From contig CAZKBP010000001.1 in the NCBI GenBank assembly GCA_964551015.1, forward strand, positions 124,001-188,000: a stretch of DNA of 64,000 nucleotides. The letters are read 5' to 3'. Below the pieces are notes generated by a model. The model did no database searches. It saw nothing but the letters and a program-made list of their open reading frames with translations, and was not told where the DNA came from. This document shows positions 52,821-62,219 of this stretch, one piece after another. This stretch comes from CAZKBP01 sp964551015. Lineage in GTDB: Bacteria > Bacteroidota > Bacteroidia > Cytophagales > Microscillaceae. A program made the position numbers and the translations under genes. How positions within the stretch are numbered: position 1 is the first letter of the stretch; each line of letters begins with the position of its first letter.

Positions 52821-54881
52821 ATGAAAAAGGCTCTTTACATCCTTGCGCTTCCACTTCTTCTCTTTATTGTCTGGAGTTTCAGTAATGGTACCCCACTCTT
52901 CCCTCAACCATCTGCAATCGTACTCAACCTGCCCGATTCCTCTATTTTGGCTCCCGAGGCGGTTCATCGAGAAAAAGCGAGAGTAGTAGCCGGAATTATT
53001 AATTTTAACCACTACAGCAAGCAAGAACTGAACGATGAGGTTTCTTCTCAAATGTTTGATTCCTATTTAGACAATCTCGATAATACCCGCTCTTATTTCA
53101 CGGCTCAAGATATCGAGCGTTTCGAACAATATCGCTACGAACTAGACAACAACTTACTCAAAGGTGATTTGCAAATCGCTTACGATATATTTAATCTCTA
53201 CAAACAGCGTGTCTTGGAGCGATACGAGCAGAACTTAGAGGCACTCAACCAAAATTATGATTTCGACAAAAAAGAATACTTAGAAGCAGACCGTGAGAAT
53301 GCACCTTGGGTCAGCTCTGAGCAGGAACTGAATGAGCTTTGGCGCAAACGCATCAAAAATGATCTACTCACCTTGGTACTGACGGAAAAAACCCTCGACG
53401 AAAGCAGAGAAATCGTTAAGACTCGTTATGAGCGAATCGTCAAGTCTATGCATCAGACCAGCAATGAAGATGTGTTTGAGATTTTCATGAATGCCCTCTC
53501 CAATACTTACGACCCCCATACTACTTATTTCTCTCCTGTCAAGTCCCAAAATTTCAATATGGAAATCAACCGATCTTTTGAAGGAATTGGCGCACGTTTG
53601 CAAAATGAAAATGACTACACTGTCATTTATGAAATCCTACCCGGAGGCCCCGCTTTCAAAGGAAAAGAATTAAAACCCAAAGATAAAATCGTAGGCGTAG
53701 CCCAAGGCGATCAAGGTGAATTCGTAGATGTGATTGGTTGGCGCTTGGATGATGTGGTAAGTCTCATCCGAGGAGCCAAAGGAACCGTGGTGCGCTTACA
53801 AGTCATCCCCGGCGACGCTGCCCCCAATGCCAAACCCAAAGTGATTCGCCTCGTGCGTGATAAAATCAAAATAGAGGAGCAATCTGCCAGTAAGAAAATT
53901 ATTGATCTCCAGCAAGATGGGAAATCATACAAATTAGGGGTAATTACCGTACCTTCTTTTTATCTTAATTTTGAAGAATACCGTAGCGGAAAACCTGACT
54001 ACAAAAGTACGAGTAATGATGTGAAGAAATTGCTCGAAGAATTGGCCAGCGAAAATATTGACGGCCTTGTGGTTGACTTACGCTACAACGGGGGAGGAGC
54101 TTTGCAAGAAGCAGTAGACCTCACTGGTCTTTTTATCAAAAAAGGTCCCGTGGTACAAATCAAGAATAGCAACGGTAAAATCAATACCGTAGAAGACGAC
54201 GACGCCACCAAGCAATACAAAGGCCCTCTGATGGTGATGGTCAATGCTTTCAGTGCTTCTGCTTCTGAGATTTTCGCAGGTGCCATTCAAGATTACAAAC
54301 GGGGTGTAGTGGTAGGAGAACAAACCTACGGGAAAGGAACGGTGCAAAGCCCGATCGATTTAGGACAATACATTCAAGACAAAGATGAACTGATGGGGCA
54401 ACTCAACCTCACTCTTTCCAAATACTACCGCGCCGCTGGTAGCAGTACCCAAAATAAAGGCGTGATTCCCGATATTCAATTGCCAGCCTTATACGACAAA
54501 GAAGAAATTGGTGAAAGCTCCCAGCCCAGTGCCTTACCTTGGGATGAAATTAAACCTGCTCGTTTTGCACCTGAAAATGATGTCAATAGCACCTTGATTC
54601 AAAAATTACAAAACTCCTATCAAAAACGCCTGAAAACCGATGCTGACCTCAAAAAACTGATCGCCAATATCGAGGAAGTGAAAAAATTGCGCGAAGATAC
54701 AAAAATCTCCCTCCAGAAAGCCGAAAGAGAGCAGGAAGTGGAAGCCTACGAGAAAAGGCGAGAAGAGCGAGAAGAACTCTTTGCACAGGAAGCCGAAGGA
54801 GATAAATCCCTAGCCGAGGTCAAAGACCCTTATCTCAAAAATGCCCTCAACATCATGATAGAGATGGTCAATAACCAGTAA
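52821..54881 (+). CDS. C-terminal processing peptidase (S41 family, Prc/Tsp type)
   Basis: Periplasmic serine protease that trims or degrades proteins by their C-termini. N-terminal signal/anchor (KKALYILALPLLLFIVWSF). The Prc-type region includes a PDZ domain (about 250-340), and the catalytic part has the Ser in NAFSASASEIFAGA (about residue 477) and the Lys in TYGKGTVQ (about 504). A C-terminal Lys/Glu-rich helical region (DUF3340-like) ends the protein. At 686 residues it is Prc-sized rather than small CtpA. Its stop is followed within a few bases by a 19-bp inverted repeat. Confidence 0.93.
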   Translation: MKKALYILALPLLLFIVWSFSNGTPLFPQPSAIVLNLPDSSILAPEAVHREKARVVAGIINFNHYSKQELNDEVSSQMFDSYLDNLDNTRSYFTAQDIERFEQYRYELDNNLLKGDLQIAYDIFNLYKQRVLERYEQNLEALNQNYDFDKKEYLEADRENAPWVSSEQELNELWRKRIKNDLLTLVLTEKTLDESREIVKTRYERIVKSMHQTSNEDVFEIFMNALSNTYDPHTTYFSPVKSQNFNMEINRSFEGIGARLQNENDYTVIYEILPGGPAFKGKELKPKDKIVGVAQGDQGEFVDVIGWRLDDVVSLIRGAKGTVVRLQVIPGDAAPNAKPKVIRLVRDKIKIEEQSASKKIIDLQQDGKSYKLGVITVPSFYLNFEEYRSGKPDYKSTSNDVKKLLEELASENIDGLVVDLRYNGGGALQEAVDLTGLFIKKGPVVQIKNSNGKINTVEDDDATKQYKGPLMVMVNAFSASASEIFAGAIQDYKRGVVVGEQTYGKGTVQSPIDLGQYIQDKDELMGQLNLTLSKYYRAAGSSTQNKGVIPDIQLPALYDKEEIGESSQPSALPWDEIKPARFAPENDVNSTLIQKLQNSYQKRLKTDADLKKLIANIEEVKKLREDTKISLQKAEREQEVEAYEKRREEREELFAQEAEGDKSLAEVKDPYLKNALNIMIEMVNNQ

Positions 54882-54884
54882 GCG

Positions 54885-54938
54885 ATGAGCAGTCAGCTTT
54901 TAGTTGGAGCACTGAGAGGCTAAAAGCTGACTGCTCAT
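54885..54938. terminator. 19-bp perfect inverted repeat between converging genes
   Basis: Left arm 54885-54903 (ATGAGCAGTCAGCTTTTAG) pairs with right arm 54920-54938 (CTAAAAGCTGACTGCTCAT) over 19 bp with a 16-base loop. It lies between the S41 protease stop (54881) and the stop of the convergent amine oxidase (54941), so it probably acts as a bidirectional transcript end, and is far longer than a usual terminator stem. No long T-run. Confidence 0.75.
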
Positions 54939-54940
54939 TA

Positions 54941-56194
54941 TCATTTAAGATCCTCAACGATCACTTCTGCTACCTGCCTTCCTGATTGCATGGCGGCATT
55001 GATGGAGCCATTCAGCAAATGATCCCCACAAATATACAGCCCTTCCTTCAAGCGTAGATGACGGGCTTCAGCTTGACCTGCTACCTGCCTCTGGTTGGGT
55101 AATGCGTATGAGATACGATACGTTTTCAGCAGACGCCAGGCATAAACCTCATCTCCAAACCAAGATTTTAGCTCATTCCGAATACGAGCACTCAAATCCC
55201 CATCGTTGAGGGTGGGTAAACCATTTATAGACACCGAAATCAGTGATTGACCTTTGGGGGCATAATGAGAGGATACTTCACTCATCACACAAAGATTATT
55301 CACCAGCTTCTCCTCAGAAGCATTGAGGATAATGATGGGCTTTTTAACGGGAGGTTTGTTGGTGTAAAAATAAGCATTCGTAACCCGCTGTGGATTAATA
55401 GCCTCCGAGGGCAGATAAGCAGCCGCCAGACCAGAAGCTTCCGTGGCTAACAAAATCGCGCGAGCTTGGTATTTTTTGCCCGTTCGTGTGATGAGCGTAT
55501 GGCCTTCCACACTCTTGACAGGCTCATGACAGATAAGTGTACCGGGCATCAACTGAGCAACTAATTGACGGGGGATTTCTTCCATGCCTCGAGCCGGAAT
55601 GGCCGTGTCTCCTTTTGAAAACATTTTGTACACGAAATCAAACATACGACGCGAGGTACTGAGCTGATCTTCCAAAAAAATACCAGCCATGAAAGGTCGG
55701 AAAAAATTTTGAACCATCTTATCACTAAAGCCGTAATTTTTCAAGACCTCCGCTGTGCTCAGCTCGGGCTGCTCGAAAATTTGATCCAAATCCTGCTGGG
55801 CTAATTTTTGGCGTAAAGCCAAAGTTTTGATCTTATCTATGAGATTACCCGCTGGTGATAGGAGCGTAGGAAGTAGTTGCTCAGGTTGGCGCAGGGGGTC
55901 GCCAATTTGAAATTTGCCTTTTGAAGAAAGAATCATCGCACCAGGCACAAATTTCTTCAAGTCAAGCTTTGTGTAATCTAGTAAACGCTGTGTCTCTGGG
56001 TAAGCCGTAAGTAGCACCTGAAAACCACGATCAAGCAGAAATCCTTGCTCCTGATCAGTTTTGACTCTCCCCCCTGCTCGCTCGCTCGCTTCTAAGATTT
56101 GTACTTTTTTTCCTTGGCGCTGCAAATACAAGGCGGCACTCAGCCCCGCTAGTCCCGCACCGACCACTAATACATCTGGTGTTTCTTTTTCCAT
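54941..56194 (-). CDS. FAD-dependent amine oxidase/desaturase-like oxidoreductase
   Basis: Flavin oxidoreductase with N-terminal FAD motif VVGAGLAGLSAALYLQ (about 9-24) and the ERAGGRVKT block (about 39-47) of the amine oxidase/phytoene desaturase superfamily. The C-terminal FAD block GLYICGDHLLNGSINAAMQSG (about 388) completes the pattern. The 417-residue length is normal. Candidate roles include a carotenoid or polyamine step; none is supported by neighbours. Upstream is a long spacer shared with prkA, divergent. Confidence 0.85.
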   Translation of the reverse strand: MEKETPDVLVVGAGLAGLSAALYLQRQGKKVQILEASERAGGRVKTDQEQGFLLDRGFQVLLTAYPETQRLLDYTKLDLKKFVPGAMILSSKGKFQIGDPLRQPEQLLPTLLSPAGNLIDKIKTLALRQKLAQQDLDQIFEQPELSTAEVLKNYGFSDKMVQNFFRPFMAGIFLEDQLSTSRRMFDFVYKMFSKGDTAIPARGMEEIPRQLVAQLMPGTLICHEPVKSVEGHTLITRTGKKYQARAILLATEASGLAAAYLPSEAINPQRVTNAYFYTNKPPVKKPIIILNASEEKLVNNLCVMSEVSSHYAPKGQSLISVSINGLPTLNDGDLSARIRNELKSWFGDEVYAWRLLKTYRISYALPNQRQVAGQAEARHLRLKEGLYICGDHLLNGSINAAMQSGRQVAEVIVEDLK

Positions 56195-56847
56195 AGGATT
56201 GTGTATAAGAACACTTCAAAAAGATTTAATATTCGGTAATTCTGTTATTTAAAATGTTTTTTTGGGTGATAAAAGTAAATAGCCGAACGCAAAGCTTTGG
56301 CTTTCTGTTGATAATATACGAAGGATTTGTAAAAACGCATCAATTTAGAAACAATCTAATTTGAGTACTCTTCTCAAATATTTTCTGCCAAGCTCTAAAA
56401 AATTTAAGCATATCTTGTAGATTATATTTCTGGAAAAACAAAAGATTTTCACAAAAAAAATTTTGGCCAAGAGGCTTTTATTTAAGCCTAAAAAATGATA
56501 TTATTAAAGTAAATCATACAGGAAATCTTCTCTAATTTCAATTATGCAAGCTTTTGATACAAAAGCTTTAATCTTCCAAAAGTACAAATCATATTTAACA
56601 AAATTTTTTTGGAAAATTAGAGAAAAACTAAATATATTAGGCAATTACACGTTTAATCTTACACAAGATAGACACGTCTACTCACCTTTGCAATAGATTA
56701 TTTGGGGATTTTAAGAAGTATTTAACGAAAATCTTCCCCCCTACAAACTCCAGAAAAAGATTAAACAAGACACAAGCCAAGTGCTCCATCGTGGGAGCAT
56801 AAGCCATAAACTATTCTTAGGAAAGTAAAATATTACAGATAAATCGT
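56195..56847. other. Long AT-rich divergent spacer upstream of prkA
   Basis: About 650 bases without a gene. Features seen: a perfect 8-bp inverted repeat AAGCTTTT/AAAAGCTT (56548-56568, loop GATAC); a TGCTCC/GGAGCA hairpin (56782-56799) just before prkA; and the 12-mer CCATAAACTATT at 56804-56815, which recurs at 58966-58977 upstream of yeaH. No exact TAnnTTTG box near the ATG, so the promoter may use another sigma factor. Confidence 0.45.
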
Positions 56848-58929
56848 ATGGAAAAAACCGCTAAAAAAACTACAACTTCCCAGAAAGGATTAGAACATCA
56901 CGTAAAGGAACTAGCTCAGGGAAAACGCCGCTTCGAAAATGTCTTCCAGTCTATTACCCGAATGATCTTGGGAGATAAAGATCTCATCGAGAAAGCTACC
57001 GTGAATGGTCAAAGTACCTATGATTTTCGGGTCTTTCGCCAAGGAAATAGGCACATTGTGGGCATGCATGACGAGATCAACAGCTTTGTTTCTTACGTGA
57101 AAGATGCCGCCGAAGGAGGTTCATCCGCGGAAATGGCTTTTGTTTTAATTGGCGAACCTGGCAACGGGAAAACTTTTTTCGTGGACTATCTCAGTAAAAT
57201 CTACCGTAACTTCGTCTCCATTCCCGAAAACCGCCGTTATACCTTCCGCTTCAAAGGCTTAGACCAGATCGGTGGTTATGGCAAAATTACGACCATCGAA
57301 TCTCAGACTTTTGAAGACCCCATGGTACTAGCCATGAACTTGACCGAAAACTCGGATACCAACCGTGAGTTTATCGCCAAATTAGGAGCAAATGACCAAC
57401 AGGTAGAAAAAGTCTTTGAGATGTACCGACCCTTAGGGGCATGCTCAGATTACATTTTGAACGAAATCCGAGAGCACTGCGATGGTGATGTGAAGAAGAT
57501 GCTCAAATTTATTGAGATCATGCCCGTACCCATCAGCGAATCCCGAGGTACGCTCACGGGTAAGTACGCGGCCAAAGACAAAATTACTTCCTCGGCCGTA
57601 GACCTACTCGGCGAAGAATCTATCACGCGCTTATTGCACATCGTGGATACCAACAATCCCTATCGCTTCGACCTCAGAAGAGGAGCTTTGGCTAGAGTAG
57701 CCGGCGGAGGTATTCACTTCGCAGATGAGATTTTCAAGAATAAAAAAGATTTAGTACAGGTATACTTAGGCGTAATTCAGAATAGAACTATCGAGATGGA
57801 AGGCTTCAAATGGCCCCTCGATACCCTCATCGTAGCCACCAGTAACAACGCGGAGTTTGGACGCTTTTTGGAAGAAAAAGAGCAAGCTCCCATCGTAGAC
57901 CGCTGCCGTCTGTCTTACATGGCGCACTGTACCAACTACCGATTGCAACAAACCCTGACGGATTTTGCCATTGGTACACAAGAAAAAACGACTTTTGGAG
58001 GGGATAAACTACACGTAGACCCTAACCTGAATTATGCACTTTCTGTGGCCGTGGCTTTGACACGGATGCCTAACTCGGACAAGCTAACGCCCATCGAGAT
58101 GATGAAACTAGCCGCCGGAGAAGTGGCGGGCGAAAAAAGCATCAAAACACTCAGAGAGGTCATCAACGAACTCAACAGCGAACCCGATATTACCAAACGC
58201 TTCGGACAAAAAGGACTTGGCCACCGAAATCTGGGAAGAGCTATCCAGATTCTTCTAGAGCGATCAGAAACACAGGAAGGAAAATGTATGTACGCCGGCG
58301 ATGTATTCATTGCGCTTGAAAGTGTGATTCTAGATTATGTTCGCGAACCCAACGATCAGGCAAAATACCTGAACGATCTCAAGATTGCCAAAGGATTGCA
58401 CCGCAAAAACGTAATGACCGCCATCTTCAATGCCTACATGGACGAGCCTCGCGCGATCCAAAAAGATGTTTTGAATTACGTGAATATGATCATTGGTATT
58501 GATGCCAAAAATCTGGGTTCTAATAAAGTATGGACTTACAAAGACCCACAAACGGGTAAATTAGTTCCTTTGAAAATAGACGAAACTTTCATTGATAGCG
58601 TAGAAGAAAGACTGGGACTCAAAAATAGAGAACAGAAGCTCAGCTACCGTACCACGATTTCTAAAATCTACGGCCAGAAGATGATTCAGGATCCTAGTTA
58701 TGATTTTATGGACAACAACGACCTGGTAAAAGCCGTAACGGATGTTCGCCTGAAGTCAGATGTAGCCGGGGCCGGTAGCTTGGTAGGAGCACTTTCTAAC
58801 CGCACCAATGAAGAAAATCAGAAGCTATACAATCGGATGATTGAGACCATGGAGCAAAAATTAGGCTATTGCCGTACTTGCGCCCTCAAAACGATTGAGT
58901 ACTTCTGTACCCAAGATGATGCTAATTAA
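56848..58929 (+). CDS. prkA: PrkA-family AAA+ serine protein kinase (YeaG type)
   Basis: Cytosolic stress/sporulation-associated protein of the PrkA/YeaG family. The AAA-type N-terminal half has GEPGNGKTFF (about residue 103-112) as the P-loop, and the second half is the region described as a kinase domain. In E. coli the yeaG-yeaH pair responds to nitrogen and stationary-phase stress. Length 693, near the family norm (~640-690). yeaH and spoVR follow on the same strand, and a second PrkA relative closes the cluster. Confidence 0.93.
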   Translation: MEKTAKKTTTSQKGLEHHVKELAQGKRRFENVFQSITRMILGDKDLIEKATVNGQSTYDFRVFRQGNRHIVGMHDEINSFVSYVKDAAEGGSSAEMAFVLIGEPGNGKTFFVDYLSKIYRNFVSIPENRRYTFRFKGLDQIGGYGKITTIESQTFEDPMVLAMNLTENSDTNREFIAKLGANDQQVEKVFEMYRPLGACSDYILNEIREHCDGDVKKMLKFIEIMPVPISESRGTLTGKYAAKDKITSSAVDLLGEESITRLLHIVDTNNPYRFDLRRGALARVAGGGIHFADEIFKNKKDLVQVYLGVIQNRTIEMEGFKWPLDTLIVATSNNAEFGRFLEEKEQAPIVDRCRLSYMAHCTNYRLQQTLTDFAIGTQEKTTFGGDKLHVDPNLNYALSVAVALTRMPNSDKLTPIEMMKLAAGEVAGEKSIKTLREVINELNSEPDITKRFGQKGLGHRNLGRAIQILLERSETQEGKCMYAGDVFIALESVILDYVREPNDQAKYLNDLKIAKGLHRKNVMTAIFNAYMDEPRAIQKDVLNYVNMIIGIDAKNLGSNKVWTYKDPQTGKLVPLKIDETFIDSVEERLGLKNREQKLSYRTTISKIYGQKMIQDPSYDFMDNNDLVKAVTDVRLKSDVAGAGSLVGALSNRTNEENQKLYNRMIETMEQKLGYCRTCALKTIEYFCTQDDAN

Positions 58930-59153
58930 GTTGCTGGTTTGCTAGGTTATCTAGATCTATTAAAACCATAAACTATTGAAATTATACATTGAGCTGTGAA
59001 ACGAACATATTAAAGGAACGCATTGAGCCGAAAATCTAATTTGGTTAAAGGTTTGCGTAAATTAATACAAACATTAACTATTGGATAAAGGCCATTCATG
59101 CAACATCCTTAAATTATAGAAATCAATTCATAGCTCATATATTCTTGATTAAG
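58930..59153. other. Spacer between prkA and yeaH
   Basis: About 220 bases, AT-rich, with the 12-mer CCATAAACTATT (58966-58977) shared with the prkA leader. A TTG at 59145 is in frame with yeaH, but ATG at 59154 is the better start. No RNA gene seen. Confidence 0.35.
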
Positions 59154-60527
59154 ATGAGTAGCAAAAAATTATATAAATTATTTTCTGAACTGAAAAAGAG
59201 CGGACTGACTCCAGAGCAAGAAGAAGCCATAGAGCGTGAGCTCGAAGGACCTTCTGAGCATCAGGTGGTAGAGCCATCTCTTCCATTCCAGACTTATCCT
59301 CGTATCTATGATGCCAATGACTGGGAAATGCTCCTGCAAATGGGTACGCCATATCATTCGTATCTGGCTCTTTTGCAAACCATCGACCAACTAATCGAGC
59401 AGGATAAGCAAAGAGAATCCGATGGTTTTCCACGCCGAATCCGCTTGGGTAAGCTGGTCAAGCCAAGCAAGGATAATAAAGGCGAGGTGGTCATTGTACC
59501 AACAACGACCGAAACTAAGTTTTATCACGATGATAGTGCTAGTCAGGAAGAAGATGCCACCGGAGGCTCAGGCGAGGGAGATGTGGGCGAGGTAATCGGT
59601 GAGCAACCTGTGAATCCACAGGAAGGCGAGGGCGAAGGGCAAGGTGCCGGACAGGGCAAAGGAGGTGACCATGATATGACTTCCGAAGCCTTTGACTTGG
59701 GAAAAATCTTGACCGAAAAATTTGAATTACCCAACCTCAAGGATAAAGGCAAGAAAAAATCCCTGACCAAGTTCCAATACGACCTCACAGATATCCATCA
59801 CGGGATGGGGCAAATTTTGGATAAAAAATCTACGCTCAAAAAAGTCATAGAAACCAATATCCAACTGGGTAATATCAATGCCAACGAAGCATTGGCCAGT
59901 GAAAACTTGATAATTAGCCCGGATGATCGAGTTTATCGTATTTTGTCCAAAGAGCAAGACTATGAGTCTCAAGCGGTGGTTTTCTTCCTGAGAGACTACT
60001 CTGGCTCCATGCACGGCAAACCTACCGAGGTCATTACTTCCCAGCATTTATTTATCTACAGCTGGCTTATGTTTCAGTATCAAAATAATGTCGAGAGTCG
60101 ATTTATCCTCCACGATACCGAAGCAAGAGAGGTAGAAGATTTTTACACCTATTATAAATACAATGTGGCGGGAGGAACCAATGTTTATCCAGCCTATGAA
60201 TTGGTGGATGAAATTGTACAAAAAGAGCAACTAGCCAAAGATTATAATATTTACGTTTTCCACGGTACCGACGGAGACGACTGGGATACCACCGGAGAAA
60301 GAATGCTAGAAGCCGCCGAGAAGATTTTACATTATACCAATCGCTTGGGGATTACCATTGCCAAAAATAGCTGGGGTAGCTACAGCGATTATACCACCGT
60401 GGAAAGATATATTGAAGACTCCGGCCTACTCGACGAAAAGTCCAGCCTGATTAAAATGGATACCATGGTTGCCGAAAAAGCTACGGAAAACCGAATCATT
60501 GAAGGTATCCGCAGACTAGTCGGATAA
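59154..60527 (+). CDS. yeaH: YeaH/YhbH-type DUF444 protein with a VWA-like domain
   Basis: DUF444 family, associated with PrkA and SpoVR in many bacteria. The C-terminal half has a MIDAS-type RDYSGSMHG (about residue 279-287), as in von Willebrand A domains, followed by the GTNVYPAYELV block near 342. A Gly/Glu/Gln-rich acidic linker spans about 138-178 (EGEGEGQGAGQGKGGD). The frame opens at TTG 59145, but ATG 59154 is chosen. spoVR begins 16 bases after the stop, so the two are co-transcribed. Function unknown. Confidence 0.93.
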   Translation: MSSKKLYKLFSELKKSGLTPEQEEAIERELEGPSEHQVVEPSLPFQTYPRIYDANDWEMLLQMGTPYHSYLALLQTIDQLIEQDKQRESDGFPRRIRLGKLVKPSKDNKGEVVIVPTTTETKFYHDDSASQEEDATGGSGEGDVGEVIGEQPVNPQEGEGEGQGAGQGKGGDHDMTSEAFDLGKILTEKFELPNLKDKGKKKSLTKFQYDLTDIHHGMGQILDKKSTLKKVIETNIQLGNINANEALASENLIISPDDRVYRILSKEQDYESQAVVFFLRDYSGSMHGKPTEVITSQHLFIYSWLMFQYQNNVESRFILHDTEAREVEDFYTYYKYNVAGGTNVYPAYELVDEIVQKEQLAKDYNIYVFHGTDGDDWDTTGERMLEAAEKILHYTNRLGITIAKNSWGSYSDYTTVERYIEDSGLLDEKSSLIKMDTMVAEKATENRIIEGIRRLVG

Positions 60528-60543
60528 CGAAAGCCCTGAACCT

Positions 60544-62142
60544 ATGCAACTAATCGATCAACATACTAAGAAAATCATGGAAGAGTGCAAGGAAAGAGCC
60601 TTAGACGCGGGTCTTTCCTTCGATAGCGATACCTTAGAATATATCGTAACCAATAAGGATATGATCGAGCTCTCTCCCAAAGTCATGATTCCTACCCTCT
60701 ACGATTATTGGGTGAATGATGTGGAAGTGCTCAAAGAACAAGGTAAGTACAAACTCGTTCCCAATAATCCCTACGAAACTGTCATCAACTCTCGCCCCGC
60801 CATCTCTTTCTACAATGATAATAATCCAGATTGGATGAATATCATGATTTTCTATCACGTGCTGGCGCATATTGACTTTTTTCAAAATAATCGCCTCTTC
60901 GAGCGCACTTGGGGCGATGATTTCGTAGGACAAGCTCTGGCGGACAAACGACTCATTGCCCAACTCCGTAGCGAACACGGACGATGGGTAAATTATGCCA
61001 TTGAATTCAGTCGTTGTGTGAATAATCTGGTGGGTTATTTCAATGAGCTTTCGCGCTGTGCTTTTCCCAAAGATATGTCCGCACCAGATAAGCTAGACTA
61101 TTACTTCGATGTCTTCCTCCAAGAAATAGTCAAAGTACCTGAACACGAAGTCTATAAGGAAGTAGAAAAATACAATACTTATCTGGAAAAGGATGAAAAT
61201 GTTGGAGAATCACTTTTTTTCAACGAAGTACGTAAGCGTTATCCTGAGTTTCAAAGTAAATACAATAATTTTGTCGAGAAGAGGCAAGAAAACGGCTCGG
61301 TAGACTTGATGGAATTTATCCGCGATCACTCGCCTTTTCTCAGAAAAGAGAAAAACGATTGGGTCAAATCGGTTATGAGTATTGTTCGCAATACGGCCTT
61401 GTATTTTGAACCTCAAATCCGTACTAAAATCATCAACGAAGGCTGGGCTAGCTACTGGCACGATGAACTTTTTCGTCGGGATGAACGCATCCAAGGACAC
61501 GAAGTGGCCTATGCCAAAGTTAACGCGGCGGTTACTTCCATCTCAAGGGTAGGTTTGAATCCATATGCCATCGGTCTGAGATTAGTGCAACACGTGGAGG
61601 AACTAGCCAACAAGGGAAAATTAAATTACCGATTTCAAAATATCCAAAATATTCAAAATCGAGAGAGCTACGATCAAAAAACGCTTAAAGGTAGAGAGGC
61701 TATTTTTGAACTACGCAAAAATTTCTCAGATTTTACCCTGATTAATACCTTCGTAAGTCAAGAGTTTGTAGATGAACACAACCTCTTCGTAACTGGCAAA
61801 AGGATGGATGAGGAACGCGAAGTGTACCAGTATTATGTCAAAAGCCGCAAAGCCGAAGATTATAAACAAATGCTCATTGATTCGCTCTATCATCCACCTA
61901 CCATCACCGTGGATAAAAACCGAACACACGACCATAACCTATATTTGGTTCATAAATTCGAAGGAAAACAATTAATACCAGACTTTATCCAAGATACTCT
62001 GATCGGAATAGAATATCTTTGGGGCGCACAAGCCCAACTAGAAACCACCGAAGTCATTCGTTCAGATTATACCGATGAAGTTGAACATCGACGTGTACTG
62101 TACACGGTCAAAAATCGGAGGGTGGAGAAAGAAGAATACTAA
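60544..62142 (+). CDS. spoVR: SpoVR-family protein
   Basis: SpoVR is needed for normal spore cortex in Bacillus, but the family occurs in many non-sporulating bacteria next to prkA and yeaH. Seen: HVLAHIDFFQNN (about 104) with an HxxxH pattern, and INEGWASYWHDE (about 298-309), the family signature with conserved Glu/His that suggests metal binding. The 532-residue length is normal. The second PrkA-like gene follows after 77 bases. Confidence 0.93.
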   Translation: MQLIDQHTKKIMEECKERALDAGLSFDSDTLEYIVTNKDMIELSPKVMIPTLYDYWVNDVEVLKEQGKYKLVPNNPYETVINSRPAISFYNDNNPDWMNIMIFYHVLAHIDFFQNNRLFERTWGDDFVGQALADKRLIAQLRSEHGRWVNYAIEFSRCVNNLVGYFNELSRCAFPKDMSAPDKLDYYFDVFLQEIVKVPEHEVYKEVEKYNTYLEKDENVGESLFFNEVRKRYPEFQSKYNNFVEKRQENGSVDLMEFIRDHSPFLRKEKNDWVKSVMSIVRNTALYFEPQIRTKIINEGWASYWHDELFRRDERIQGHEVAYAKVNAAVTSISRVGLNPYAIGLRLVQHVEELANKGKLNYRFQNIQNIQNRESYDQKTLKGREAIFELRKNFSDFTLINTFVSQEFVDEHNLFVTGKRMDEEREVYQYYVKSRKAEDYKQMLIDSLYHPPTITVDKNRTHDHNLYLVHKFEGKQLIPDFIQDTLIGIEYLWGAQAQLETTEVIRSDYTDEVEHRRVLYTVKNRRVEKEEY

Positions 62143-62219
62143 TCTTTCACGAATCTGCTTTCTGTGATGATTTTCAATCAAAATCTCGATTGCCAAAAGC
62201 TCATATCCCGCTACGACCT

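Noticed and set aside
52740..53051. 103-residue minus-strand ORF over the S41 protease start
   Set aside because: Antisense to the signal region of the protease, and no supporting motif.
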